From: Mycolicibacterium moriokaense
GTDB lineage: Bacteria > Actinomycetota > Actinomycetes > Mycobacteriales > Mycobacteriaceae
Length of the DNA stretch: 64,000 nucleotides
Reading direction: 5' to 3'
NCBI RefSeq assembly: GCF_003201655.1
Contig: NZ_QJJU01000009.1
Location: forward strand, 124,001-188,000
In this document: piece after piece, positions 27,365 through 36,172 of the stretch
Numbering within the stretch: the first letter of the stretch is position 1
Layout of the letters: the number at the start of each line of letters is the position of its first letter
Notes under the pieces: generated by a model
The model's input: the letters and a program-made list of their open reading frames with translations, nothing else
The model's database searches: none
What the model was told of the DNA's origin: nothing
Program-made: the position numbers and the translations under genes

Positions 27365-28651
27365 CTAGTCTGCGGTTATCTGATCCGTATCGGTGTCGTA
27401 GTCGAACAGCTCGCCGTATCGCCCCCAACCGATCGCGGTGTCGAGCTGCTGCTTCGCATCGTCCGGCCCGAACCCGCGCCTGAGTAGATCAAGAAAGAAA
27501 CCCGCGCGCAGGTCGCCGTCGGCGCTCGCACCGAGTGCCTTACAAATCGTGCGCACCAGTGGGGCGCGACTGCGCGCCTGCGCGGCGAATATCTGCTTGC
27601 TGGTCTGAATGTCTGCGGTGGTGAATTCTTCTCCCACCCCGGTGAGTTCGAGGTCACCGTTGCTGACGTGGAGCAGGTCAAGCATCGCTGCGGCGTCGAC
27701 CAGAGGCAGCAAGTCATCGATCTCGAAGTTGAGCTCGTTGGCAATGTCTGGCATATCCGCGTGTCCGCCTCGCGCATAAACGATTTCGACGAGACCGGCC
27801 AGGCCGCCGACTGTTGCGGCGGGAAGGGGCCGAGTAGTCGGTGTGGCCTCGGTGGGTTCGGGCTCGGTGATGCCGGATTCGACGCCCGTGAGCAGTTCGT
27901 AGAGCTTGTCGACAAGTATCGAGAACGATGTGGAGCGACGGTCGCGCGGCCGGTCGAGCTCGACAGGAACCTCAGCGCGTATGTGACCAGGATTGGCACC
28001 CAACACGATCACCCTGTCGGCGAGCAGAACAGCCTCTTCGATGTTGTGCGTGACGAGGCAGATCGCCCGTGTCGGGAAGTTCTGGCCGGTCCACAACGTC
28101 ATCAGCTCGGTGCGCAGGTTCTCCGCGGTGAGAACGTCGAGTGCTGAGAATGGTTCGTCCATCAGCAGCAAATCCGGTTCGAGGACAAGCGCACGGGCGA
28201 ACCCGACTCGTTGGCGCATCCCACCCGAAAGCTCTTTGGGATAGGCGGATTCGAAGCCATCAAGCCCGATGAGGTCGATCGCACCAAGGGCGCGGACACG
28301 GCGGTCGGCGGCTGGGATCCCGCGCGCCGCCAGTCCAAGTTCGACGTTGTCCTGCACAGTGAGCCACGGCATCAGCGCGAACGTCTGAAACACCATCGCT
28401 GTGCCGGGGTTTGCCCCGTTGAGCTCAGTGCCGCGGTATCGCACCGAGCCGCTTGTCGGTCCGATGAGCCCGGCAATGGTACGCAACAGCGTTGACTTTC
28501 CCGATCCGGATCGGCCGAGCAACGCGACGATCTCTCCGGCACGCAGCTCAAGGTTGATGTCGTCGAGCACGTTCAGCGTGTCGCCGGCTGCGCCGGTAAA
28601 GCTCTTGCTCAGGTGCTCGACGCTAGCCAACACCTCGTTATGGACTCTCAT
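27365..28651 (-). CDS. ABC importer ATPase, NitT/TauT type, with AAA-associated C-terminal domain
   Basis: A 428-residue protein. The N-terminal 260 residues are an ABC ATPase: Walker A GRSGSGKST, Q-loop VFQTFALMPW, signature LSGGMRQR, Walker B LLMDEPFSAL. The C-terminal 130 residues match the AAA-associated domain found on nitrate/sulfonate/taurine-type ATPases. The start is ATG 28651, where GGAGG sits 7 nt upstream; longer readings lack a ribosome site. It follows the permease gene by 25 bp on the same strand and forms the energising subunit of that importer. No substrate-binding protein is encoded next to it. Confidence 0.88.
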   Translation of the reverse strand: MRVHNEVLASVEHLSKSFTGAAGDTLNVLDDINLELRAGEIVALLGRSGSGKSTLLRTIAGLIGPTSGSVRYRGTELNGANPGTAMVFQTFALMPWLTVQDNVELGLAARGIPAADRRVRALGAIDLIGLDGFESAYPKELSGGMRQRVGFARALVLEPDLLLMDEPFSALDVLTAENLRTELMTLWTGQNFPTRAICLVTHNIEEAVLLADRVIVLGANPGHIRAEVPVELDRPRDRRSTSFSILVDKLYELLTGVESGITEPEPTEATPTTRPLPAATVGGLAGLVEIVYARGGHADMPDIANELNFEIDDLLPLVDAAAMLDLLHVSNGDLELTGVGEEFTTADIQTSKQIFAAQARSRAPLVRTICKALGASADGDLRAGFFLDLLRRGFGPDDAKQQLDTAIGWGRYGELFDYDTDTDQITAD

Positions 28652-28676
28652 GTTGAAACCTCCGTTGAAGATCCAG

Positions 28677-30419
28677 TCAGGACAGCGAGAAACGTCGCTC
28701 TGATATCGCATAGAGGCGGCGCCAGAAGAACCGGTTCGTGGCCACTACATAGAAGCTCATGATGAGAACACCGATGAGAATCCGGCCCGTGTCGCCGACT
28801 GAGGTGGCGTCTTTGATGTATGCGCCCAGCCCCGTCGCGGTCAGCGTCGTACCGTTGTATGTGACGATCTCTGCGACGATCGACGCATTCCACGCCCCGC
28901 CCGCAGCGGTGATGCCGCCGGTGACGTAACTCGAAAAGATCGCAGGCAGAATCAGCCTGCGCCACCACAGTATTCGCGTCAGCTGCAGATTCGCGGCCGC
29001 TTCCCGTAGGTCATTGGGAATCGCACTGGCCCCGGCGATAACGTTGAACAAGATGTACCACTGTGACCCGAGGGCCATCAGCACGATGCCGCCCAGGTTC
29101 AAGCTGACGCCGGTCGCCAACAACAGCGCTGTGAACAACGGGAAGAGAAAGTTGGCGGGGAACGACGCCAACACCTGAACGATCGGCTGCGCGAGCCGGG
29201 ATATCTTGGGGTTCAACCCGATCCACACCCCAACCGGAACCCAGATCAGCGTTGCCACCACCACGACCACCGCAACGCGGCCGAAGGTGGCCAACCCGAG
29301 AACGAAGGCATGCCCAACTTCGCCAAACCCGACGCTCCCACTGATGTAGCGGATCACCCGATATGCGCCGTAGCCGATGGCGGCGCCAAGTGTGAATCCG
29401 AAGAGCCAGTCGCCGGCCCGACGGCGCACCGTCGATGACCGCAGCGGGTGCTCCGCGACCCCGAACGGCGCCATCACCCGGTCAACCGGATACACCAGCC
29501 GTCCAAGCGTGCGTCCGATCGTGCGCGGAACGCGTGAGCGCCGCAACACATCCAGAGTGAAACTCCTTGGTGCCTCTGCTCCCTCCGATTCCTCCACTCG
29601 AAAGCGCTCCGCCCACGCTGTAAGCGGCCGCCAGAACAGCACGTTCACGCCGACGACCATGACGACCATCACCGCGATCGCCAGCAGAACATTGGTCATC
29701 TCGCCCGCATCGCTGGCGGCGGCCACATAGGCGCCAATGCCTGGCAATGCGAACTGATGATTGTTGACGCTCAACGCTTCTGACGCGGTGAGGAAGAACC
29801 ACCCTCCGCCAAAGCTCATCATGCCGTTCCAAACCAGGGGGATCATCCCGCTCGGCACGTCCACCCGCCAGAACCGTAGCCAGCGCGACAAGCGCAACAG
29901 CCGCGATGCCTCGTCCAACTCTCGCGGCTGCGAGATCAGCGAGTAGTAGAACGCGAATGTCATATTCCATGCCTGCGACGTGAAGATCGCGAAGATCGAA
30001 GCGCATTCCAAACCCAGTTCAGAGCCGGGGAACAATGCGATGAACCCGGTGATGGTGATCGACAGGAATCCGAGGATCGGGACGGACTGCAGGATGTCCA
30101 GCAGCGGGATCAACACCTTCTCGGCGCGCCTGAGCCTGGCCGCGGCTGTCGCGTACACGAACGTGAAGCCGAGCGAAAGAGCCAGTGCGACGAACATCCG
30201 CAGCAATGACCGGGCCGCGTAGTACGGAAGGTTCGCCGGATCGGTGGATACCGTCGACGGTGCCTGTTCCACTGTCCACGGTACATTCGCTCCGCTGATC
30301 AGATGCACCACCAGCCACAGCAGTGCCGCGGCCCCGGCGAACACCGCGACGTCGGCGGCCCAGGACCGCGACGGGCGGACGAGGGCTCCGGGAGCGGGAA
30401 GGGCTCGCATCGATGTCAT
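28677..30419 (-). CDS. ABC importer double permease (two BPD-type membrane domains)
   Basis: A 580-residue membrane protein with two tandem binding-protein-dependent permease domains. Each has an EAA-type loop for the ATPase: LDEASRLLRLSRWLRFWRV in the first half and LREAAANLQLTRILWWRRL in the second. One chain thus supplies both membrane halves of a NitT/TauT-like importer with the ATPase encoded 25 bp downstream. The ATG at 30419 is preceded by GGTGA; a 35-residue longer reading is possible but looks non-coding. This pair sits between the SDR gene and lpqZ, where I recall no such transporter in M. tuberculosis, so it is probably an insertion. Substrate unknown. Confidence 0.88.
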   Translation of the reverse strand: MTSMRALPAPGALVRPSRSWAADVAVFAGAAALLWLVVHLISGANVPWTVEQAPSTVSTDPANLPYYAARSLLRMFVALALSLGFTFVYATAAARLRRAEKVLIPLLDILQSVPILGFLSITITGFIALFPGSELGLECASIFAIFTSQAWNMTFAFYYSLISQPRELDEASRLLRLSRWLRFWRVDVPSGMIPLVWNGMMSFGGGWFFLTASEALSVNNHQFALPGIGAYVAAASDAGEMTNVLLAIAVMVVMVVGVNVLFWRPLTAWAERFRVEESEGAEAPRSFTLDVLRRSRVPRTIGRTLGRLVYPVDRVMAPFGVAEHPLRSSTVRRRAGDWLFGFTLGAAIGYGAYRVIRYISGSVGFGEVGHAFVLGLATFGRVAVVVVVATLIWVPVGVWIGLNPKISRLAQPIVQVLASFPANFLFPLFTALLLATGVSLNLGGIVLMALGSQWYILFNVIAGASAIPNDLREAAANLQLTRILWWRRLILPAIFSSYVTGGITAAGGAWNASIVAEIVTYNGTTLTATGLGAYIKDATSVGDTGRILIGVLIMSFYVVATNRFFWRRLYAISERRFSLS

Positions 30420-30770
30420 GCGCAATTCACCCGAAATATGTTGCGGGCACCCTTGATCGAGCCCAGCACTGTTGACGGCATGCCGCACTCCAATCCCACT
30501 CGGGATGAAGCGTGCACAAACCAAACAGTTCCAGTGGTCAAACCAACCACTAGCGGGGAATGGCGTTACGCCAAGGGGCCGATCCGCAAGTGAGCAGCAA
30601 CCATATCCCGCCCGATACTGTCGTCCGGCATGTGCCGCTCACCTCACTTCCAACATGATTCAGTCCACCGGGCCACCCAGTGCGCCTCAGCCAGTAAAGG
30701 CTGACAACCTGCCGCCGTCAACCAGATTCGCTGTCAACAAACTGTTAAGAAGTGCCGATAAGTGCGTGCG
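30420..30770. other. 351-bp non-coding region upstream of the ABC importer
   Basis: I see no credible gene here. It separates lpqZ from the permease gene on the minus strand and is less GC-rich than its surroundings. It holds a TTGACA (minus strand, 30737-30732) without an obvious -10, and a dyad at 30533-30551. It probably carries the importer promoter. Confidence 0.5.
30533..30551. promoter_or_regulatory. GntR-like dyad upstream of the ABC importer
   Basis: AGTGGT-N7-ACCACT, with an inner TGGT-CAA-ACCA palindrome (30535-30545). The TGGT-N3-ACCA form recalls operators of FadR/GntR-type regulators. It lies 114 bp before the permease start. No GntR gene is nearby. Confidence 0.35.
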
Positions 30771-31616
30771 TCAGCGGCCCAGCGGGTGGGCGTCGAGCCA
30801 CGCGTCAGCCACCAGCCCAGGTTCCTTGCCTTCGGCGATTTGGCGGCGCATGTCGGCCAGTGATCCCGTGTCGAGCACCCCGGCCACCTCGTTGAGAGCC
30901 AGCACCTGCTGCTCGTTCAGCTCGTTGCGCCGGTACAGCGGAACGAGGTTCTCGGCGCGGATCAGCCCGGTCTTATCGGACAGCACCACCAGCTCGGACG
31001 GAATGTTCGGCGTCGCGGCCGTCGTCCACGCCGCATTGATCTGCCCCGCCTGTAGCGCGGCAAAAAGTGCTGCACCGTCGGGGAATTCGTGTGGCTTGGG
31101 CACTGTGCACGACCCCACCTTCCGCGGCGGAGACGCCCCCGCCACTGCTCCTGGCATGACCTTTGCACAGCTGTGGACGGCCGCGGTCATGTCACGCCCA
31201 CCCCACGCGTCGGCGGTCCGCTCGGTCACCGCGATCGCGGGTTTATCTTCCGCGGATGTCGTGTAGTCCCCTGCGGCAACACCTGCGGGCAACGCGGACA
31301 CCATCGCGCGGTACACCTGCGTGTCCGACCGGGCGGCGGCGTCGGGCTCGAAGCGCTCAAGCAGTCGGCCGGTGAACCCTGGCACCACGCGGACCGTTCC
31401 GGAATCCAACTCGCTCACCGGATCCGGCACCGACCGCACATGTGCGGGGCTGCCGTAGAACCGCAGCGCCGCCGCATACAGGTGCGCCACCAACGTCGAC
31501 TCGGGATCGGATATGGATGCGACCGCAATAGACGGCGGACCGGCCTGACCACCACAGCCGGCTGTCACCACTGAGATCAGCGCGACGAGCGCCAACACTT
31601 GCCGGCGCAACCCCAT
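30771..31616 (-). CDS. lpqZ: Lipoprotein LpqZ, OpuAC-like substrate-binding protein
   Basis: A 281-residue lipoprotein. The signal peptide ends VVTAGC, with the lipidated Cys near residue 21. The mature part resembles glycine-betaine/choline-type binding proteins (OpuAC): SDPESTLVAHLYAAALRFYG, then VRVVPGFTGRLLERFEP and a second-lobe VVLSDKTGLIRAENLVPLYR. It would sit on the outer membrane face. The start lies 8 bp after the malic enzyme stop, so it is likely co-transcribed with malic enzyme and perhaps mdh. It matches Rv1244 by sequence memory and synteny. No cognate betaine permease is in the window. Confidence 0.88.
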   Translation of the reverse strand: MGLRRQVLALVALISVVTAGCGGQAGPPSIAVASISDPESTLVAHLYAAALRFYGSPAHVRSVPDPVSELDSGTVRVVPGFTGRLLERFEPDAAARSDTQVYRAMVSALPAGVAAGDYTTSAEDKPAIAVTERTADAWGGRDMTAAVHSCAKVMPGAVAGASPPRKVGSCTVPKPHEFPDGAALFAALQAGQINAAWTTAATPNIPSELVVLSDKTGLIRAENLVPLYRRNELNEQQVLALNEVAGVLDTGSLADMRRQIAEGKEPGLVADAWLDAHPLGR

Positions 31617-31624
31617 CGGGCCGA

Positions 31625-32812
31625 TCAGTCCTCGGCCGCCGCGGCCACTGCCGACGCGACCGCAGGGCCGACCCGCGCATCAAGGGGGCTTGGCACGATG
31701 TATTCGGTCGAGAGGTCATCGCCGACAACCCCGAAGATCGCCTCGGCGGCAGCCACCTTCATCTTCTCGGTGATTCGGCGAGCACGGGCGTCCAGGGCGC
31801 CGCGGAACACACCCGGGAACGCCAGCACATTGTTGATCTGGTTCAGATAATCGCTTCGCCCCGTCGCGACAACAGCGGCGTGCCGGGCCGCGATCTCCGG
31901 ATGAATCTCCGGGTCGGGGTTGGACAGCGCGAACACGATGCCATCCGGCGCCATCGTTGCGATCAGCTCTTCTGGCACGATGCCGCCGGAAAGCCCGAGG
32001 AACACATCAGCACCCTTGAGTGCCTCGATCAGTCCGCCGGATAGGCCGTCGCGGTTGGTGCGCTGCGCCAGATCGAACTTCACCGGGGTCAGATCCTCGC
32101 GGTGCGGATGCAGGATACCGCGGGAGTCCAGCACCGTCATGTCTGAAACACCGGCCGCCAGAAGGATATTCGCGCACGCCATCCCTGCCGCGCCGACACC
32201 CGAGATCACCACACGCAGCGAGGCCATGTCACGGTCCAACGCCTTGGTGGCGCCCATCATCGCGGCGAGCACAACGATCGCAGTGCCGTGCTGGTCGTCA
32301 TGCATCACCGGGCAGTCGAGCGCCTCGACAAGGCGCCGCTCGATCTCGAAGCAGCGCGGCGCTGAGATGTCTTCCAGATTCACCGCGCCGAACGTCGGCC
32401 GCAACCGCACCAATGTCTCGACGATCTCGTCGGGATCCTTGGTGGCCAACACGATCGGGATCGCGTCCAGATCGCCGTACGCCTTGAACAGCGCGCACTT
32501 GCCCTCCATGACAGGCAGCGACGCCGCAGGACCAATGTCGCCAAGGCCGAGCACCGCTGTGCCGTCGCTGACGACGGCCACCAGCCGGTTCGCCCAGGTA
32601 TATCGGGCGGCCAGGGTGTGATCGGCGGCGATCGCGCGACTGACCTGCGCGACGCCAGGCGTGTAGGCGATCGACAACGCACGCTGGGTGTCCAGCGGCG
32701 CCTTCAGCTCGACGGACAGCTTGCCTGCTACGTGGGCATCGAAGATCTCGTCGTCGCTGATCAGGACCTGAGGAGCTGCAGCGTCTTGCTGCACCGATTC
32801 GGTCACGACCAT
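31625..32812 (-). CDS. Short NAD(P)-dependent malic enzyme
   Basis: A 395-residue malic enzyme of the compact bacterial type without a phosphotransacetylase extension. SIAYTPGVA carries the catalytic Tyr and MEGKCALFKAYG the Lys; LEDISAPRCFEIE and MHDDQHGTA hold metal-binding acids, and ISGVGAAGMA is the dinucleotide-binding motif. It converts malate to pyruvate and CO2 while reducing NAD(P)+. The start is uncertain: ATG 32812 is chosen, but GTG 32845 and GTG 32806 are in frame. It lies 51 bp after mdh (18 bp with the longer start), so the two malate enzymes are probably co-expressed. The known M. tuberculosis malic enzyme (mez) is elsewhere and of a different, longer type. Confidence 0.88.
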   Translation of the reverse strand: MVVTESVQQDAAAPQVLISDDEIFDAHVAGKLSVELKAPLDTQRALSIAYTPGVAQVSRAIAADHTLAARYTWANRLVAVVSDGTAVLGLGDIGPAASLPVMEGKCALFKAYGDLDAIPIVLATKDPDEIVETLVRLRPTFGAVNLEDISAPRCFEIERRLVEALDCPVMHDDQHGTAIVVLAAMMGATKALDRDMASLRVVISGVGAAGMACANILLAAGVSDMTVLDSRGILHPHREDLTPVKFDLAQRTNRDGLSGGLIEALKGADVFLGLSGGIVPEELIATMAPDGIVFALSNPDPEIHPEIAARHAAVVATGRSDYLNQINNVLAFPGVFRGALDARARRITEKMKVAAAEAIFGVVGDDLSTEYIVPSPLDARVGPAVASAVAAAAED

Positions 32813-32863
32813 TACATTACTGGGCCTAATTAACGCGTCGGTCACTTACTGCGAACCCCACGC

Positions 32864-33853
32864 TCAGATCAGGCCGAGCTCGGTGACCGCGTTTCGCTCG
32901 TCGGCCAGCTCGGCGGTCGACTTGTCGATTCGGCCGCGGGAGAACTCGTCTATGTCCAGGCCCTGAACAATCGTCCAGTTGCCGTCCTTCGTGGTGACCG
33001 GGAACGAGGAGATCAGGCCTTCCGGGACGCCGTAGCTGCCGTCGGAGAGGACGGCCATCGAGACCCAGTCGTCCTTCGGGGTGCCGAGCAGCCAGTCCCT
33101 GGCGGCGTCGGTGGTCGCCGACGCGGCCGAGGCGGCCGAAGAGGCGCCGCGCGCGTCGATGATCGCCGCGCCGCGCTTGGCGACGGTCGGGATGAAGTCG
33201 TTCTCGATCCACGCCTGGTCGTTGACGACCTCGGCGGCGTTCTTGCCGCCGACCTCGGCGTGGAAGATGTCGGGGTACTGGGTCGCCGAGTGGTTGCCCC
33301 AGATCGTGATCTTCTTGATGTCGGTGACGTCCGCGCCGGTCTTCTTGGCCAGCTGGGAGATCGCCCGGTTGTGGTCGAGGCGGGTCAGCGCGGAGAACCG
33401 CTCGTTCGGGATGTCGGGTGCGTTGGTCATCGCGATCAGCGCGTTGGTGTTGGCCGGGTTACCGGTCACGCCGATGCGGACGTCGTCGGCCGCAACCTCG
33501 TTGAGAGCCTTGCCCTGGGCGGTGAAGATCGCGCCGTTGGCCTCGAGCAGGTCGCCGCGCTCCATGCCCGGGCCGCGCGGACGCGCGCCGACCAGCAACG
33601 CCAGGTTCACGCCGTTGAAGATCTTGGTGGCGTCAGCGCCGATCTCGACGCCTGCCAACAGCGGGAATGCGCAGTCGTCGAGCTCCATCACGACACCCTC
33701 GAGCGCCTTCAGAGCCGGCTCGATCTCGAGCAGACGCAGTTCGACCGGGCGATCGGGGCCAAGCAGCGAACCGCTCGCGAGGCGGAACAGCAGGCTGTAG
33801 CCGATCTGGCCGGCGGCACCGGTGACTGCGACCTTGAGGGGAGTTGTGCTCAC
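32864..33853 (-). CDS. mdh: Malate dehydrogenase
   Basis: A 329-residue NAD-dependent malate dehydrogenase of the actinobacterial/cytosolic type. [15 protein letters not shown] binds [17 protein letters not shown] carries the substrate-binding Arg residues, TRLDHNRA another, and [12 protein letters not shown] includes the catalytic His. It interconverts malate and oxaloacetate in the TCA cycle. The start is GTG 33853, with AAGGAG 8-9 nt upstream; upstream reading to 34087 lacks family similarity. It is first in a likely mdh-malic enzyme-lpqZ operon and is divergent from corA. Confidence 0.95.
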   Translation of the reverse strand: MSTTPLKVAVTGAAGQIGYSLLFRLASGSLLGPDRPVELRLLEIEPALKALEGVVMELDDCAFPLLAGVEIGADATKIFNGVNLALLVGARPRGPGMERGDLLEANGAIFTAQGKALNEVAADDVRIGVTGNPANTNALIAMTNAPDIPNERFSALTRLDHNRAISQLAKKTGADVTDIKKITIWGNHSATQYPDIFHAEVGGKNAAEVVNDQAWIENDFIPTVAKRGAAIIDARGASSAASAASATTDAARDWLLGTPKDDWVSMAVLSDGSYGVPEGLISSFPVTTKDGNWTIVQGLDIDEFSRGRIDKSTAELADERNAVTELGLI

Positions 33854-34056
33854 GTCGGACGCTCCTTGGGCAGGTGTGGATTGCCCGCACCGCGGGCGTG
33901 TTGCTTTCGGGGACGAAACTAGCGCACCGGCGAGCGCCCGAAATCTCCGGTCCGGCCTTCGCCAACGAGGCCCATCGCCGCACGGTCCGACGGGCCCCCG
34001 GCGCGTAGCATTTTCAACGGCCCACCTGGGCATTACCGGCTCGAGGAGGTTCGCGG

Positions 34057-35129
34057 ATGCCGTCATTTCGCGCATTGCCGCCGTCACTGCGCGGCGTGGT
34101 CCGTACTCACCCGGCCGACCACGATGCCAAACGAATTCACGTTCCTGTGGCGCGGGCCATGGTCGACTGCGGCGTTTACGTCGCAGGACAGCGGTTGCCC
34201 GGCAAGTACACGCACGCCGCCGCGCTCAACAAGGTGCACGAGCTGGAAACCGAAGGCAAGGACGCCTTCGTCTGGATCGGGCCGCATGAACCCGACGAAC
34301 ACCAGATGCAGGCCGTCGCAGACGTGTCCTGTCTGCACGAGCTGGCCGTCGAGGACGCCGTGCACGCCCACCAGCGGCCGAAGCTGGAGCGCTATGACAA
34401 GACGTTGTTCCTGGTGCTCAAGACCGTCAACTACGTCGAACACGTGTCCGTGTCCCTTGTCCGCGAAATCGTCGAGACAGGCGAGATCATGATCTTCGTC
34501 GGGCCCGACTTCGTGGTGACGGTCCGCCACGGCGACCACAGCGGGCTGGCCTCTGTGCGCACCCACCTGGAAGCCTCGCCTGCGCTACTGAAGCTGGGTC
34601 CCTATGCGGTCATGCACGCGATCGCGGATCACGTCGTGGACAGCTACCTCGACGTCACGGACCTGGTGGAAACCGACATCGACACGATGGAAAAGGACAT
34701 CTTCTCGCCGTTGACGCAGACCAACATCGAGTGCATCTACTTGCTCAAGCGGGAGGTCGTCGAGCTTCGGCGGGCGGTCAACCCGTTGACCCTGGCGTTG
34801 CAGCGGATGGGCACCGACCACAACGAGCTGATCTCGATCGAGGTCCGGCGATACATGCGCGACGTGCTGGACCACAACATCCAGGCCTCCGATCGCATCA
34901 CCAGCTACGACGAGCTGCTCAGCTCGCTGGTGCAGGCCGCGCTCGGCAAGGTGGCGATGCAACAGAACATCGACATGCGCAAGATCTCAGCGTGGGTGGC
35001 ATCTACGGGATGAACTTCGACCACATGCCCGAATTGCACCAGGCGTGGGGGTATCCGGCGGCCCTCGGGCTGATGCTCGTGGTCTGCGTGCTGCTGTATC
35101 GAACGTTCCGCCGCAATCATTGGCTCTAG
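34057..35129 (+). pseudogene. corA: CorA-type magnesium transporter, broken by an apparent 31-nt deletion
   Basis: The reading frame from ATG 34057 (strong GAGGAGG upstream) encodes a CorA/ZntB-like N-terminal domain through NIDMRKISAWV, then goes off frame and stops at 35011-35013. The family's C-terminal part, including the essential GMN motif (GIYGMNFDHMPEL) and the last membrane helix ending RRNHWL, continues in another frame from 34998 to 35129. Compared with Rv1239c as I remember it, about 11 residues (33 nt) that make up most of the first membrane helix are replaced by 2 nt, a net loss of 31 nt. The truncated product (318 aa) would lack both membrane helices. Either a true pseudogene or an assembly error. 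The protein family imports Mg2+, or Co2+/Ni2+. Confidence 0.85.
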
Positions 35130-35141
35130 CTCGACTGCGAG

Positions 35142-35160
35142 GACCGACTGTCCGGTCAGT
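35142..35160. promoter_or_regulatory. Small dyad upstream of the cutinase
   Basis: GACCG-N6-CGGTC (35142-35157) overlaps ACTGTCCGGTCAGT (35147-35160). It is a TetR-operator-like pattern 61 bp before the cutinase start. The cognate regulator is unknown. Confidence 0.3.
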
Positions 35161-35207
35161 TAGCGGGCGGACGACCCGCAGATGTGAACCTGCCCGCGGT
35201 TTCTCGG

Positions 35208-35213
35208 TAATAT
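35208..35213 (+). promoter_or_regulatory. Leaderless-type -10 box for the cutinase
   Basis: TAATAT (TANNNT) lies 7 nt before the ATG at 35221. A GCGGG-N7-CCCGC hairpin (35163-35179) lies further upstream. Confidence 0.5.
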
Positions 35214-35220
35214 CTGACCG

Positions 35221-36045
35221 ATGAGCAACCGCCAGCTGACGCGTTGGGTGTTGCGGCATTCCTGGTCACGCGGTTTGCGACGCGCAGCCGCGGTGCTGGC
35301 CGCCGGTGTTGTGCTGATCGCGCCAAGCGCTGTCTCGCGCGGCGTGCCCTCGGCCAGCGCCGACGACTGCCCGGACGTCGAGGTGACCTTCGCCCGCGGC
35401 ACCGACGAACCGCCCGGCGTCGGGCGCGTCGGCCAGGCCCTCGTGGACTCGCTACGCCAGCAGACCGGCATGAACATCGGTGTGTATGCGGTGAACTACA
35501 AGGCAAGCCTGCTCCAGTTGCACACCGACGACGGCTCCAAGGACGCCGTATCGCACATCAAATCCATGGCCGACAAATGCCCGAATACGCCGCAGGTGCT
35601 GGGCGGATACTCGCAGGGTGCGTCGTTGATGGATATCGTCACCGGAGATTCGGTTGGGGGCCTCCTCAGGGGCACTGCGCTGCCCGCCCAATACGCCAAC
35701 ATCGTCGCGGCGGTCGTCACCTTCGGCAATGTTGCCGACCGCAGCGGCGAACCGATAACGACTGAGAGTCCGCTCTTCGGTTCCAGGGCGATGGATCTGT
35801 GCAATCCCAGCGACCCGATCTGTCACGCGGGCCCCGGCAACGACTGGAGCGGGCACACCGAGGGCTACGTGCCCATCTACACCGACCAGGCGGCGAGCTT
35901 CGTCTTCGCGAAGCTCTTGGGGGTCCAACCTTCCACTACGTCCGGGCCTTCTGCGACGCTCGCACCGTCTACGGCGACGCTCGCACCGTCTACGGCGGCG
36001 CTCGCACCGTCTACTGCGGCCGAATCGCCCACTGCTTTCCACTAA
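35221..36045 (+). CDS. Secreted cutinase-family serine esterase
   Basis: A 274-residue secreted alpha/beta hydrolase. A long signal peptide (about residues 1-47) ends ASADDC. The catalytic triad is Ser131 in GGYSQG, Asp198 in NPSDPIC and His212 in GHTEGY. Cys residues near both ends of the domain match cutinase disulfides. Mycobacterial cutinase-like proteins hydrolyse esters, lipids or phospholipids at the cell surface. After the domain, a Thr/Ala/Pro/Ser tail contains three copies of ATLAPST-type heptads encoded by a 21-bp tandem repeat. Leaderless-type promoter upstream. The natural substrate is unknown. Confidence 0.9.
   Translation: MSNRQLTRWVLRHSWSRGLRRAAAVLAAGVVLIAPSAVSRGVPSASADDCPDVEVTFARGTDEPPGVGRVGQALVDSLRQQTGMNIGVYAVNYKASLLQLHTDDGSKDAVSHIKSMADKCPNTPQVLGGYSQGASLMDIVTGDSVGGLLRGTALPAQYANIVAAVVTFGNVADRSGEPITTESPLFGSRAMDLCNPSDPICHAGPGNDWSGHTEGYVPIYTDQAASFVFAKLLGVQPSTTSGPSATLAPSTATLAPSTAALAPSTAAESPTAFH
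35953..36015 (+). repeat. 21-bp tandem repeat (3 copies) in the cutinase tail
   Basis: Three 21-bp units at 35953-35973, 35974-35994 and 35995-36015. The first two are identical; the third differs at two positions. Each encodes seven residues of the (A/T)LAPSTA type, so copy-number change keeps the frame. Confidence 0.85.
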
Positions 36046-36172
36046 CGGGCCGATCGGCCGAGTCACGACCTGTGGATGAGCGAGGTTCAGGCCGCCGTGC
36101 AACAGCAGTGGGTGCCGCTCGAGTCGTGTACCTCGTAGTGCATCGGCACGTCACCTGGCTGTGCATGTCCGA

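Noticed and set aside
30771-31616. LpqZ as the missing binding protein of the ABC importer at 27.4-30.4 kb
   Set aside because: LpqZ is of the betaine (OpuAC) type and the permease of NitT/TauT type; lpqZ also exists without this importer in M. tuberculosis, so pairing is unsupported.
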